Made by a program: the position numbers and the translations under genes. Below, piece after piece: positions 6,924 through 15,346 of a stretch of 21,396 nucleotides of DNA (positions within the stretch are counted from its first letter, which is position 1; each line of letters starts with the position of its first letter). This DNA is from an uncultured Selenomonadales bacterium. GTDB lineage: Bacteria; Bacillota; Negativicutes; Selenomonadales; Selenomonadaceae. The notes beneath the pieces were generated by a model. The model ran no database searches, was not told the origin of the DNA, and worked only from the letters and a program-made list of their open reading frames with translations. Location: contig CAMVIO010000007.1 in assembly GCA_947167555.1 (NCBI GenBank), positions 1-21,396 on the forward strand. Direction: 5' to 3'.

Positions 6924-7199
6924 TTAATGCTTGCGTCCCACTACCGGCCGCATACGGTTCACGGGAATATTTGCGACCAGCGCGACAGCGTCCTCATCGT
7001 TCTCCAGGGAGATGTCCATCCCCTTCTGATCGATTTCCATGTAATTGGAAATGACCTTGATGATGTCGTTCTTGATATGCTCCATGACCTCGGGGGACAC
7101 ATTCGCCCGGTCATGAATCAGTACAAACTTCAGTCTCTTATGCGCCTGCTCGGAGGAGCTGTCGGATTTTCCGCCAAAGAACTTCAGAAAATTGAACAT
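6924..7199 (-). CDS. minE: Cell division topological specificity factor MinE
   Basis: This 91-residue protein stimulates the MinD ATPase and drives Min oscillation so that division occurs at mid-cell. The N-terminus MFNFLKFFGG is an amphipathic membrane-targeting segment. Residues 20-34 (HKRLKFVLIHDRAN) match the MinD-contacting helix/strand, and DIIKVISNYMEID with the following beta strands form the dimer domain. The ATG at 7197-7199 follows GGAGGAGATGG. It is the last gene of minC-minD-minE, 15 bases after minD, and is followed by a strong terminator. Confidence 0.96.
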   Translation of the reverse strand: MFNFLKFFGGKSDSSSEQAHKRLKFVLIHDRANVSPEVMEHIKNDIIKVISNYMEIDQKGMDISLENDEDAVALVANIPVNRMRPVVGRKH

Positions 7200-7214
7200 A
7201 CTTCCATCTCCTCC

Positions 7215-8000
7215 TTAATGCCCGAACACATGCTTCAAGCGCTGCCAGAAGTTTTCCGTCTCCAACGGCTTGAACGGAATCTCCTCGCCACAGACGCGGC
7301 CGACGATATCCCGATACGCGTCACCTGCGGCGGAATCCTTCCACTCGACGACAGGAACGCCTCGGTTGGCTGAATCCACTACCTTCTCGTCATCCGGCAC
7401 CTGCCCGATGCATTCCACCGAAAGAATGTCGTCGATAGACGTCATATCGAGCATCGTGCCGTCCTTGACCATCTGCGGACGGATGCGGTTCACCACCAGC
7501 TTGATCTTCTTGTTGGAGGCCTGAAGCTTCCCGATGATCTTGTCCGCGTCACGAACGGCGGAAATCTCCGGCATCGTGACGACGATGGCCCAATCCGCGC
7601 CGATGACAGCTGTCTCATACCCCTGCTCAATACCTGCGGGGCAATCAATCAGGATATAATCAAACTCGTTCTTCATCGCCTCGACAATATCGAGCATCTG
7701 CTCCGGCTCGATAGCCGTCTTGTCGGCAACTTGTGAAGTCGGGAGCAGGAACAGGTTCGTATACTTTTTATGGCGCACCAAAGCCTGCCCGTAGTTCACA
7801 CGCTTCTGCACCACGTCCACCAGCGTATATACAATGCGGCGCTCCAACCCCAGCAAAAGGTCGAGATTCCGAAGGCCGGTATCCGTATCGACAAGGACGA
7901 CCTTCTTGCCGCGAATAGCGAGCCCTACGCCCAAATTTGCCGTGGTCGTCGTCTTCCCGACGCCACCTTTTCCCGATGTGATGACAATAACTTCGCTCAT
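7215..8000 (-). CDS. minD: Septum site-determining ATPase MinD
   Basis: This 261-residue ParA/MinD-type ATPase dimerises on the membrane with ATP and recruits MinC. The deviant Walker A motif SGKGGVGKTTTTANLG occupies residues 9-24, with Lys11 and Lys16. VVLVDTDTGLRNLDLLLGLE and DYILIDCPAGIEQGYE are the Walker A' and B regions. The C-terminal ENFWQRLKHVFGH is a short amphipathic membrane-binding helix. The ATG at 7998-8000 overlaps the minC stop as ATGA. Confidence 0.97.
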   Translation of the reverse strand: MSEVIVITSGKGGVGKTTTTANLGVGLAIRGKKVVLVDTDTGLRNLDLLLGLERRIVYTLVDVVQKRVNYGQALVRHKKYTNLFLLPTSQVADKTAIEPEQMLDIVEAMKNEFDYILIDCPAGIEQGYETAVIGADWAIVVTMPEISAVRDADKIIGKLQASNKKIKLVVNRIRPQMVKDGTMLDMTSIDDILSVECIGQVPDDEKVVDSANRGVPVVEWKDSAAGDAYRDIVGRVCGEEIPFKPLETENFWQRLKHVFGH

Positions 8001-8686
8001 GCCTTTATTTCCTGCCTTTCCATTGGTTCAATCACAATTTTGCCGTCTTTGATCGACGCCCGTTCAGCCGCCTGCGGTTTCTTCATGTTTTCCGGCGGCT
8101 GCGCGATCCTGTCCGCAATCCGGATTTGCGTCGGCATCAGTTGATCGGCCACTATAAACGCCGAGGTATCTCCATACGCGCCCGCATGGACAAGGCCCTT
8201 GCACGCGCCCCGGATATCGATGCTCCCGCCCGCAATGATTTGCGCACCCGGATTGACGTTCCCGCAAATCATCACCGAGCCCGGCGTTTTGATTTCCTGC
8301 CCGCTACGAATTGTACGATTCACGACAAGCATCTGCGGCTCATCCATCGAAGGGATCGCCTTTGGCGGCTCCACGATGGGCTCCGGCTTCGGCTTCGGAG
8401 GCGCAGCAGGCTTCTGCTCCGTTTTCGGTCTCGGCGGCGGCTCGACGGGTTCCTCCACCCGGAACAGGACGCCATGCCGATGAAACAGCTTCCGCAAGAC
8501 AGCTTCGTTCGCTTCGGAAAGCACACCCGGAGCAATCTGGATTTCCGTTCCCCTACGGAAAAAACGCGAGCCTTCTTCCAACTTGCGCTGGATATCGTCC
8601 CGGATAGATTCGAAATCGGCATTCGGCGCAAATACGAGCTGCAATCCGCCGCGATTCCCCTTCAGTTTTACGATTTCCCCGCTCAT
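7997..8686 (-). CDS. minC: Septum formation inhibitor MinC
   Basis: This 229-residue partner of MinD blocks FtsZ assembly away from mid-cell. The N-terminal FtsZ-interacting domain covers about residues 1-78 (KLKGNRGGLQLVF, RFFRRGTEIQI). The C-terminal beta-helix that binds MinD covers about 120-210 (RTIRSGQEIKTPGSVMICG, NVNPGAQIIAGGSIDIRG). The two are joined by an unusually proline-rich linker of about 35 residues. The ATG at 8684-8686 is preceded by GTGGGGTA. I see no convincing promoter in the 83 bases after mrdA, so the gene may be read from the mre promoter. Confidence 0.93.
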   Translation of the reverse strand: MSGEIVKLKGNRGGLQLVFAPNADFESIRDDIQRKLEEGSRFFRRGTEIQIAPGVLSEANEAVLRKLFHRHGVLFRVEEPVEPPPRPKTEQKPAAPPKPKPEPIVEPPKAIPSMDEPQMLVVNRTIRSGQEIKTPGSVMICGNVNPGAQIIAGGSIDIRGACKGLVHAGAYGDTSAFIVADQLMPTQIRIADRIAQPPENMKKPQAAERASIKDGKIVIEPMERQEIKA

Positions 8687-8769
8687 GGCTACCCCACTTC
8701 AATCTGTCATAATAGAAAAACCTTAACAATATGATATTCGCCTTGCATAAAGAAAATCCTGCAATTTTT

Positions 8770-10569
8770 TTACCGCCGCTTATTTCCGGGCGCTTCCGCA
8801 AATGGAATCGAACCGTCAAGGCCAAAGGCCGCCTCCAATATCCGCTTTCCAATTGGCACCGCGGACTGGGAACCGAAACCGCCGTTCTCGACGATGACCG
8901 CCACGACGATATTCGGATTCGCGAAAGGACCGTAAGCTACGAACCAACCGTGATCCGCGCCTTGCGAATTTTCCGCCGTCCCCGTCTTTCCGGCGATATC
9001 CACCGGAAAACCTGCGCCGAATACCCCTGCCGCCGTTCCTTCTTTTGTGACATCCCGAAGTCCTTGCTGCACAAGCCGAATCACCTCGTCCGGCACATCC
9101 AGTGTGGACAGGAGCTTGGGCTGGAATTCTTTGAGGACTTTCCCGTCCGCGTCAACGATTTTATGAACCAGATACGGCTGAAAACGTTTTCCGTTCGCGG
9201 CGATTTCTCCCATTACCATCGCCGCCTGCAGCGGCGTCACGAGATTGAAGCCCTGTCCGATGGCCGCATCCAGCGTCTCGGAATCATACCACTCGTCGTC
9301 GAGATATTTTTCCTTATACTCCCGACTCGGCACAAGTCCCTCTGATTCATACGGGAGATTAATCCCCGTCTTTTCACCGAGACCGAACATCCGAGCATAT
9401 CTTTCCAGCCGATCAACGCCAAGCCGGTAGCCCATTTCATAAAAATAATAGTTGTCGGAATGCGAAAGCGCACTGGTAAAATCGAGCCATCCGAGGACCT
9501 CTCCGCCCGCGTTGCCTTTTTCGCCCAGCCAGTAAACACCCGTATCGAGAATCATCTCGTTCGGCGTTACCACTTCTTCCGACAACGCCGCCGTACCCGT
9601 GACGATCTTGAACGTCGAACCGGGCGGATATTCGCCCGTGATAGCCTTGTTGTCCAGCGGGTCGTTCGGGTTCTCGTTGATCATCTTCCAATTCGCTTCC
9701 GAAATGCCGTGCACGAAAAGATTCGGGTCAAACGCGGGTCGGCTGACAATCGCCAGCACCTCGCCCGTTTGGGGATTCATCACGACAGCGGCTGCGGCCT
9801 GCGCCCCAATCAGCGAAAGCTGGTCGTCAACGGCCTTTTCCGTCGCGGCCTGAAGCCGCCAATCAATCGTCAGATGAAAATCATGCCCGGAAATCGGGTC
9901 TTTCTGCCCCAGAATCTGCACCGGCTTGCCCGTGACATCAACTTCAACCAATTCGCCGCCGTTTGTCCCGCGAAGCTCTTTGTCATAAATCCGTTCCAGG
10001 CCGAACTGCCCGATAATGTCGCCGGTCCTGTACCCTTCGTCCTTGCGCTCATCCAGCTCCGTCTCGCTGATCTCGCTGACGTAGCCGAGGATATGCGCCC
10101 CCTGCGCTTTGTAAAGATAATCGCGGACTGCCTGCACCTCGATGATGACGCCCGGATACAGGGCGCTCTGTTCCTCAATCACCGTCAGGATATCCGCGCC
10201 GACGTCGCCCTTGATACGGATCGGCTCATAGCCGGTATGCGCTTTGACCTTCGCGTCAATCTCTTCCCTCGGCACATGAAGCAGCTCGGAAAGCCTTGTG
10301 ATGACTTCCGGCTGAATCGGCGCGGTCAGGGGCAGAAGCGAAACGACAAAGCTCGGCCGGTTCTCAACGATGCTTAGCCCATTGCAATCGTAAAACGTCC
10401 CCCGGGACGCCACCGTCGGAACAAGCCGCGTCCGGTTGCCGTCGGAACGGCGCGCATACTCGTCGCCCTGATAAACCTGCAAATATCCAGCACGCGCAAT
10501 CAGCAGGACGATAACCAAAACAATCAATCCGCTCAAAAATTTTAAGCGTAATTCAAATTCATGCAACAT
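8770..10569 (-). CDS. mrdA: Penicillin-binding protein 2 (elongasome transpeptidase)
   Basis: This 599-residue class B PBP cross-links peptidoglycan during elongation together with RodA. A single N-terminal membrane anchor covers about residues 11-29. The dimerisation/pedestal domain follows (RTRLVPTVASRGTFYDCNG; GQFGLERIYDKELRG). The transpeptidase motifs are all present: SxxK as STFK (Ser318, Lys321), SxN as SDN (371-373) and KTG at 528-530. The ATG at 10567-10569 has only a weak ribosome site (GGGAT). It follows mreD after 33 bases. Confidence 0.96.
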   Translation of the reverse strand: MLHEFELRLKFLSGLIVLVIVLLIARAGYLQVYQGDEYARRSDGNRTRLVPTVASRGTFYDCNGLSIVENRPSFVVSLLPLTAPIQPEVITRLSELLHVPREEIDAKVKAHTGYEPIRIKGDVGADILTVIEEQSALYPGVIIEVQAVRDYLYKAQGAHILGYVSEISETELDERKDEGYRTGDIIGQFGLERIYDKELRGTNGGELVEVDVTGKPVQILGQKDPISGHDFHLTIDWRLQAATEKAVDDQLSLIGAQAAAAVVMNPQTGEVLAIVSRPAFDPNLFVHGISEANWKMINENPNDPLDNKAITGEYPPGSTFKIVTGTAALSEEVVTPNEMILDTGVYWLGEKGNAGGEVLGWLDFTSALSHSDNYYFYEMGYRLGVDRLERYARMFGLGEKTGINLPYESEGLVPSREYKEKYLDDEWYDSETLDAAIGQGFNLVTPLQAAMVMGEIAANGKRFQPYLVHKIVDADGKVLKEFQPKLLSTLDVPDEVIRLVQQGLRDVTKEGTAAGVFGAGFPVDIAGKTGTAENSQGADHGWFVAYGPFANPNIVVAVIVENGGFGSQSAVPIGKRILEAAFGLDGSIPFAEAPGNKRR

Positions 10570-10602
10570 AAACTGTCAATCCCATTGGGAAACCAACCGT
10601 TC

Positions 10603-11097
10603 TCAGCTTTTCGCACCAAAGCGTTCGGACAGTCTCCGCGTCCAGTAATGCACCGGAAACGCAAACACCGCGTTAAAAACCACCATCGGAAGCAAAAGCT
10701 CGGAAAGCTGATCTTTCCAGTCAAAGCGGTAGCCAAGCAAAATCATGAACATCAAAATGATGAAATAATTCGCTATACTGGCGGCAATCACAGAAAACAC
10801 CGGAAGGAAATATTGTTCCTTGAAGAAGTGTCTCGCGAAAGCGCCGCACCCGTAGCCAATCACCATCTTGCTGAAAATATTCACGCCGAAAAAAGATCCC
10901 GTGGCAAGGTCCTGCAAAAGTCCGGCGCAAAACCCGAAAGCAACGCCCTCCCGGCTGCCCCGCAAGAAAGACACGGAAACCACAGCCACCAAAAGGAGGT
11001 CCGCGCTGATCTCATGCCATGCCAGGAACGGCAGGAGCGACGACTGGATCACATAAAGCGCAATAACATACAGCGCCTGCGCGCCGAACTTTTTCAT
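10603..11097 (-). CDS. mreD: Rod shape-determining protein MreD
   Basis: This 164-residue integral membrane protein has about five hydrophobic segments. The family stretch GVAFGFCAGLLQDLATGSFFGVN is present near residues 51-73, as is the C-terminal LLPMVVFNAVFAFPVHY. MreD links MreC and MreB to the cell-wall synthases during elongation; its biochemical activity is unclear. The ATG at 11095-11097 overlaps the mreC stop (ATGA) and is preceded by GGAGCAGG. Confidence 0.93.
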   Translation of the reverse strand: MKKFGAQALYVIALYVIQSSLLPFLAWHEISADLLLVAVVSVSFLRGSREGVAFGFCAGLLQDLATGSFFGVNIFSKMVIGYGCGAFARHFFKEQYFLPVFSVIAASIANYFIILMFMILLGYRFDWKDQLSELLLPMVVFNAVFAFPVHYWTRRLSERFGAKS

Positions 11098-12278
11098 CGC
11101 TTCGCACCTGCTCCCGGAATCGTGGGACGAGCCGGCGTCGGCTGCGCCGGTTTCGGTTGTTCCGGAGCCGGAGCGGCAGGTGCGGTCGGCACAGGTTCCG
11201 GCGTCGGTTCCGGAACAGGTTCCGGTTCCGGCTGTACCGGCACTGCGGGTTGAGGCTGTGCCGACGGATTCGCAGCCGACGGCTGGTTAGTCGCCGCAGG
11301 CTGATTTTGCGCCGCAGGCTGCGCCGGTGCGGGAGGCTGCTGGGCCGCTCTTCTGGCCGCTTCCTGTGCCGCAAGCGCTGCCTTCGGGTCCGTCTCCGTC
11401 CCCGGCGTCTGCTTCGGCGGCTGCCATGGCTCCGGCGGAGCCTCCCGGGACGCCACGATAACCGCCACATCCTCCAACCGTTGAAAATCGGTAGCCGGTT
11501 CAATTACCGCATAATGAAGAAGCCCGCCGCTGTCATTCTTGACGGCGGACACAGTGCCGATCATGATGCCTTTCGGGTAAATCCCCCCGAACCCCGACGT
11601 GACGATGATGTCGCCTTCCGCCATATCCTGACCGCGCGGAACATTGATCAGACGCGGATGCATTGCGTCATCCGGCGTCCCCTTGACAACTCCCGCCACA
11701 CGGGAACGCTGCACCAACGCGCCCGCCGCCGCGCGCGGATCGAGGATAAGCTGTACCTTCGAGGAAATCGGGCCGGCATCCGTCACAGTGCCCACAAGAC
11801 CGCGAGCCGTGACCACGGCCATATTTTTCTGTACGCCGTGCTGGGTTCCCCGATCAATGACGATCATGCGCGTCCAAGTCGCCGGTTCCCGCCCGATAAC
11901 GTGCGCCATCACAAGATCGAACTGCGTCGCGGCCTGCTTATAGCCCAAAAGCTCCCTCAAACGAATATTTTCAGCCGCGTACTCGTCCGCCTTCACGTTC
12001 TGCATCCGAAGCTGCTCCACTTCACTGCGGAGCATTTGATTCTGCTGATGCACCGTCAGAATGTCCCAAACGGTCGTCGTTATCCCCCGCACCTGATCCC
12101 CCGCCCACGAGGCGGCACGCTGAAACGGCGCAAGGAGCGTAATAACCGCAGGACTGGAAAAGGGCGTCGAAAACCGCCCGCGCGCAGCGAAAAAGACGAC
12201 GCAAAAAACGCTGACCGTAACAAAAACGAGCAGCCATGTCGTGCGCCCGGACTCGCCCTCGCGCTTAACCTTGCTCAT
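11094..12278 (-). CDS. mreC: Rod shape-determining protein MreC with long Pro/Ala-rich tail
   Basis: This 394-residue protein is anchored by one membrane segment (about 14-32). A short coiled coil (about 75-112) and the double beta-barrel periplasmic domain (about 120-278; WTRMIVIDRGTQHGV, QLILDPRAAAGALVQRS, VTSGFGGIYPKGIMIGTV) follow. MreC scaffolds the elongasome and activates PBP2. Residues 279-394 are an extra low-complexity tail rich in Pro, Ala and Gln, with TonB-like EPEPVPEPTPEPVP. Most MreC proteins stop soon after the beta domain, so this tail is unusual. Start and mreB stop abut with no gap; the ribosome site is weak. Confidence 0.95.
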   Translation of the reverse strand: MSKVKREGESGRTTWLLVFVTVSVFCVVFFAARGRFSTPFSSPAVITLLAPFQRAASWAGDQVRGITTTVWDILTVHQQNQMLRSEVEQLRMQNVKADEYAAENIRLRELLGYKQAATQFDLVMAHVIGREPATWTRMIVIDRGTQHGVQKNMAVVTARGLVGTVTDAGPISSKVQLILDPRAAAGALVQRSRVAGVVKGTPDDAMHPRLINVPRGQDMAEGDIIVTSGFGGIYPKGIMIGTVSAVKNDSGGLLHYAVIEPATDFQRLEDVAVIVASREAPPEPWQPPKQTPGTETDPKAALAAQEAARRAAQQPPAPAQPAAQNQPAATNQPSAANPSAQPQPAVPVQPEPEPVPEPTPEPVPTAPAAPAPEQPKPAQPTPARPTIPGAGAKR

Positions 12279-13316
12279 TTATTTCAACTTCTTCGTCGTC
12301 ATGACTACACGCTTCAAAAGCTCGATGTTCTCAAGCGAGCGTCCCGTTCCCTCTCCAACACAGGAAAGCGCGTCCTCCGATACCAGTACGGGCATTCCCG
12401 TCTCGCGGGACAGCAACTTATCAAGATTCGTCAGAAGCGCGCCGCCGCCCGTCATCATGATGCCGTGATCCATCACGTCCGCCGCCAGCTCCGGCGGCGT
12501 CTTTTCCAGTGTCGCCTTCACCGCGTCGATGATTTTGTAAATCGGTTCATTCAGAGCCTCGCGCACTTCGCTGGCCTTGATATTCAGCGTTTTCGGCAAG
12601 CCGCTGACGAGATCGCGGCCCCGGATATCCATCGCCTTCTCCGTCGCGGGATCCACGATCGCGGAGCCGATCATCATCTTGACCTCCTCCGCCGTGCGCT
12701 CGCCGATCATCAGATTATAAACACGCTTGACATACTGGACGATGGACGAATCCATCTCGTCGCCGCCGATACGAATCGAACGGCTCGTCACGATGCCGCC
12801 AAGCGAAATGACCGCAATTTCCGTCGTGCCGCCTCCGATATCGACGACCATGCTGCCCGTCGCTTCCTCGACAGGAAGCCCCGCGCCGATAGCCGCCGCC
12901 ATTGGCTCCTCGATCAGATACGCCTCCCGCGCGCCCGCCTGCTGCGCCGCGTCGATGACCGCGCGTTTCTCGACCTCCGTCACGCCCGACGGCACGCCGA
13001 CCACGACGCGCGGACGAACGAAAGTCTTCGTGTTCATCGCCTTGCGAATGAAATACTTGAGCATCGCCTGCGTCACGTCGAAGTCGGCAATCACGCCGTC
13101 CTTCATCGGACGGATCGCCACGATGTTGCCCGGCGTGCGCCCGATCATGCGCTTCGCTTCCTCGCCGACCGCCAGTACCTCGCCGTTGTCGCTCTTTATC
13201 GCCACCACGGACGGCTCGCGAAGGACGATACCTCTGCCCTTCACATGCACCAGCGTGTTCGCCGTCCCGAGATCGATCCCCATGTCACGCGAAAAACCGC
13301 CAAAAATGCTCCACAT
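12279..13316 (-). CDS. mreB: Rod shape-determining actin homologue MreB
   Basis: This 345-residue actin-like ATPase forms membrane-bound filaments that guide cell-wall synthesis along the cell side. Actin-fold motifs are phosphate-1 DMGIDLGTANTLVHVKG (11-27), phosphate-2 MVVDIGGGTTEIAVISLGGI and the adenosine motif MMTGGGALLTNLDKLL. Other typical stretches are RPRVVVGVPSGVTEVEKRAV and LIEEPMAAAIGAGLPV. Length is normal. The ATG at 13314-13316 lies 12 bases after AAGGAG, a long spacing. It is the first gene of the mreBCD-mrdA run and has its own promoter upstream. Confidence 0.98.
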   Translation of the reverse strand: MWSIFGGFSRDMGIDLGTANTLVHVKGRGIVLREPSVVAIKSDNGEVLAVGEEAKRMIGRTPGNIVAIRPMKDGVIADFDVTQAMLKYFIRKAMNTKTFVRPRVVVGVPSGVTEVEKRAVIDAAQQAGAREAYLIEEPMAAAIGAGLPVEEATGSMVVDIGGGTTEIAVISLGGIVTSRSIRIGGDEMDSSIVQYVKRVYNLMIGERTAEEVKMMIGSAIVDPATEKAMDIRGRDLVSGLPKTLNIKASEVREALNEPIYKIIDAVKATLEKTPPELAADVMDHGIMMTGGGALLTNLDKLLSRETGMPVLVSEDALSCVGEGTGRSLENIELLKRVVMTTKKLK

Positions 13317-13349
13317 TTCTTAGATAAGCTCCTTCCTCAATACACCACA

Positions 13350-13424
13350 ATATGCCATATAGAAACAATGTTCCTATACCTTGCCATTTTCAAGCTATAG
13401 TATTGTACCACACCTTTGCCATTT
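13350..13424 (-). promoter_or_regulatory. Three TGCCAT direct repeats around the mreB promoter, possible operators
   Basis: In plus-strand reading, ACCTTTGCCATTT (13412-13424) and ACCTTGCCATTTT (13379-13391) are near-identical except for one base inserted or lost. A third, weaker copy, TATGCCATAT, is at 13351-13360. Their TGCCAT cores are 35 and 29 bases apart. The first copy fills the spacer of the proposed mreB promoter and the second lies just after its start site, an operator-like placement. No known regulator is recognised. Confidence 0.4.
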
Positions 13425-13430
13425 AGAAAA
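13402..13430 (-). promoter_or_regulatory. Promoter of mreB
   Basis: On the minus strand an extended -10, TGGTACAAT, has its TACAAT hexamer at 13402-13407. The -35 region (TTTTCT, 13425-13430) is weak at 17-base spacing. An A/T tract at about 13436-13450 sits where an UP element would help RNA polymerase. The start would be near 13395, giving a leader of about 80 bases. Confidence 0.55.
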
Positions 13431-13519
13431 CGCTTGAAAAAAAATTTTTCCAGCAATAGCGAAATCCACCGTCACTTCAGCATTCACGCCGCGATCCGCA
13501 GAAAGTTATTGTCAGACAG

Positions 13520-13548
13520 TTCCTTATTTTCTCACCTTCTGCTATAAT
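13520..13548 (+). promoter_or_regulatory. Promoter of the HerA-like ATPase gene
   Basis: A perfect TATAAT at 13543-13548 is preceded by TGC, giving an extended -10. The -35 position holds a poor TTCCTT (13520-13525) at 17-base spacing. The start would be near 13555, about 47 bases before the ATG. It diverges from the mreB promoter about 120 bases away. Confidence 0.7.
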
Positions 13549-13601
13549 ATACATGTTTGAAAAAACTGCGCGGTAGGCACCATGAATTGAAGGAGGCTCT
13601 T

Positions 13602-15266
13602 ATGTTAAAGGACGGTAAAATTTGGATTGCGCAAAACGATCAAGGAGAAAATATTTTTATCCTGCCAAAGATGGCGAACCGTCACGGACTCGTGGCCGGA
13701 GCCACCGGCACCGGCAAGACCGTCACGCTGAAAGTGATGGCGGAGACATTCAGCGAAATGGGAGTTCCCGTGTTCATGGCGGACGTCAAGGGCGACATCG
13801 CCGGCATGCTCTGCCCCGGCACGGACAGCGAGGACATGCAGAAACGTATCGCGAAATTCGGCCTCGCGGAAGCCGGTTTCAGCTATAAGGGCTGCCCCGT
13901 GACGCTTTGGGATATTTTCGGCAAGAACGGCATCCCGCTTCGCACCACCGTTTCGGAAATCGGGCCGCTGCTCCTCGCGCGCATCCTGGAGCTGAACGAC
14001 CTGCAAAGCGCGCTTTTGAACATCATCTTCAAGATTGCCGACGACAACAATCTGCTCCTGATCGACACGAAGGACATCAAGGCGTGCATCAATTATATCC
14101 AGGACCACCGGGGCGACTTCGAGCCGGATTACGGCAAGATGAGCGCCGCGTCGCTTTCGGCGATCCAGCGCGCAATCGTCGCTTTGGAGCTTGCCGGCGG
14201 CGACGTATTCTTCGGCGAACCCGCTCTGAACATCCACGACTGGATGGCGCAGGACATGGGCAAGGGCATGATCAACATCCTCGACAGCGAGAGCCTGATC
14301 AGCAACGGAAAGCTCTACTCGACCTTCCTGCTCTGGATGCTGTCCGAGCTGTTCGAAACGCTGCCCGAGGTCGGCGACATGCCGAAGCCGAAGATGGTCT
14401 TCTTCTTCGACGAAGCGCATCTGCTGTTCGACGGCGCGTCGAAAGCGCTCCTCGACAAGATCGAGCAGGTCGTCAAATTGATTCGCTCGAAAGGCGTCGG
14501 CGTTTACTTCTGCACGCAGAACCCGCGCGACATTCCCGACGGCGTACTTGCTCAGCTTGGCAACAAAATCCAGCACGGCCTTCGCGCATACACCCCCGCC
14601 GAGCAGAAATCCGTCAAGGCGGCGGCTGCCTCCTTCCGCGAGAATCCTGCCTTCAACGCGGTCGAAGTCATTCAGGCTCTCGGCACGGGTAAGGCGCTCG
14701 TCTCCTTCCTCGGCGAAGACGGCACGCCCGGCATGGCGCAAAAGGTCTCGATCCTGCCTCCCCAGTGCAGCATGGGCGGCATCACCGAAAACCAGCGCGA
14801 CCAGGCTATCAAAGGCAGCATGCTTTACGGCAAATACGCGGAAAGCTACGATTCCGATTCCGCTTATGAATTCCTGATGCGGCACGGACAGGAGGAAGCG
14901 GCCGCCCGCCAACGCGCCGCCGAAGAGGCGGAGCAGGCGAAAGAAGACGCGCGTCTCGCGAAAGAGCAGGCAAAAGAAAACGCCCGTCTCGCAAAAGAAC
15001 AGGCGAAAGAAGAAGCGCGCATCGCCCGCGAACAGGCGAAGGAAGAAGCGCGACTCGCAAAGGAAGCGGAAAAACAGGCCGCCGCTGCGGAACGCGCGAA
15101 GAACCAGGCAATCAAGTCCGTCGGCAACAGCGTCCTCGGCACGGTAGGCCGCGCCGTAGGAAAGAGCCTCGGCGCCACCGCAGGCGGCTCCTTCGGCAAA
15201 ACCCTCGGCGGAAATCTCGGCGCCAGCCTCGCCCGCGGCATCTTTGGAACGCTGTTCAAAGGTTAA
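13602..15266 (+). CDS. HerA-like / DUF853 (YjgR-type) ATPase
   Basis: This 554-residue cytosolic P-loop ATPase of the HerA/FtsK-like superfamily is the only plus-strand gene in the window. Walker A is GATGTGKT (33-40); Walker B is MVFFFDEAH (265-273, Asp270-Glu271). SKGVGVYFCTQNPRDIPDGV carries a likely sensor region. Residues 446-489 contain four 11-residue charged repeats predicted to form a helical coiled coil. A Gly/Ala-rich end (SVLGTVGRAVGKSLG; LARGIFGTLFKG) resembles the conserved YjgR C-terminus. Function is not known; DNA translocation or another ring-ATPase job is plausible. The ATG follows an ideal GAAGGAGG; an upstream TTG in frame lacks support. Confidence 0.93.
   Translation: MLKDGKIWIAQNDQGENIFILPKMANRHGLVAGATGTGKTVTLKVMAETFSEMGVPVFMADVKGDIAGMLCPGTDSEDMQKRIAKFGLAEAGFSYKGCPVTLWDIFGKNGIPLRTTVSEIGPLLLARILELNDLQSALLNIIFKIADDNNLLLIDTKDIKACINYIQDHRGDFEPDYGKMSAASLSAIQRAIVALELAGGDVFFGEPALNIHDWMAQDMGKGMINILDSESLISNGKLYSTFLLWMLSELFETLPEVGDMPKPKMVFFFDEAHLLFDGASKALLDKIEQVVKLIRSKGVGVYFCTQNPRDIPDGVLAQLGNKIQHGLRAYTPAEQKSVKAAAASFRENPAFNAVEVIQALGTGKALVSFLGEDGTPGMAQKVSILPPQCSMGGITENQRDQAIKGSMLYGKYAESYDSDSAYEFLMRHGQEEAAARQRAAEEAEQAKEDARLAKEQAKENARLAKEQAKEEARIAREQAKEEARLAKEAEKQAAAAERAKNQAIKSVGNSVLGTVGRAVGKSLGATAGGSFGKTLGGNLGASLARGIFGTLFKG
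14937..15068 (+). repeat. Four tandem 33-bp repeats inside the HerA-like gene
   Basis: Units at 14937-14969, 14970-15002, 15003-15035 and 15036-15068 encode AKEDARLAKEQ, AKENARLAKEQ, AKEEARIAREQ and AKEEARLAKEA. They are in frame, so gain or loss of units would change helix length in 11-residue steps without breaking the protein. Silent differences between units show they are not very recent copies. Confidence 0.9.
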
Positions 15267-15287
15267 CGAGAATAACAAACGCAAAAA

Positions 15288-15339
15288 AGAAACTCCCCTT
15301 ATGAAAGGCAGAGCGGCTGCCTTCACAAGGGGAGTTTCT
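15288..15339. terminator. Bidirectional terminator between the HerA-like gene and pyrR
   Basis: Arms AGAAACTCCCCTT (15288-15300) and AAGGGGAGTTTCT (15327-15339) are perfectly complementary. An inner AGGCAG/CTGCCT stem lies between them. A T-rich tract follows on the plus side (TTATTCCTTTATT) and TTTTTT on the minus side. It serves the two convergent genes. Confidence 0.9.
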
Positions 15340-15346
15340 TATTCCT

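Noticed and set aside
8687..8769. Possible minC promoter in the AT-rich gap after mrdA
   Set aside because: TATTAT and TATCAT hexamers exist but no -35-like box lies at a usable spacing.
11157..13400. A 747-codon open frame on the plus strand opposite mreC and mreB
   Set aside because: It is antisense to two certain genes, is extremely rich in Arg and His, lacks any family motif, and is explained by GC-rich codon bias.
13605..15326. A 573-codon minus-strand frame opposite the HerA-like gene
   Set aside because: The plus-strand frame has Walker motifs, an ideal ribosome site and a promoter; the antisense frame has no recognisable domain.
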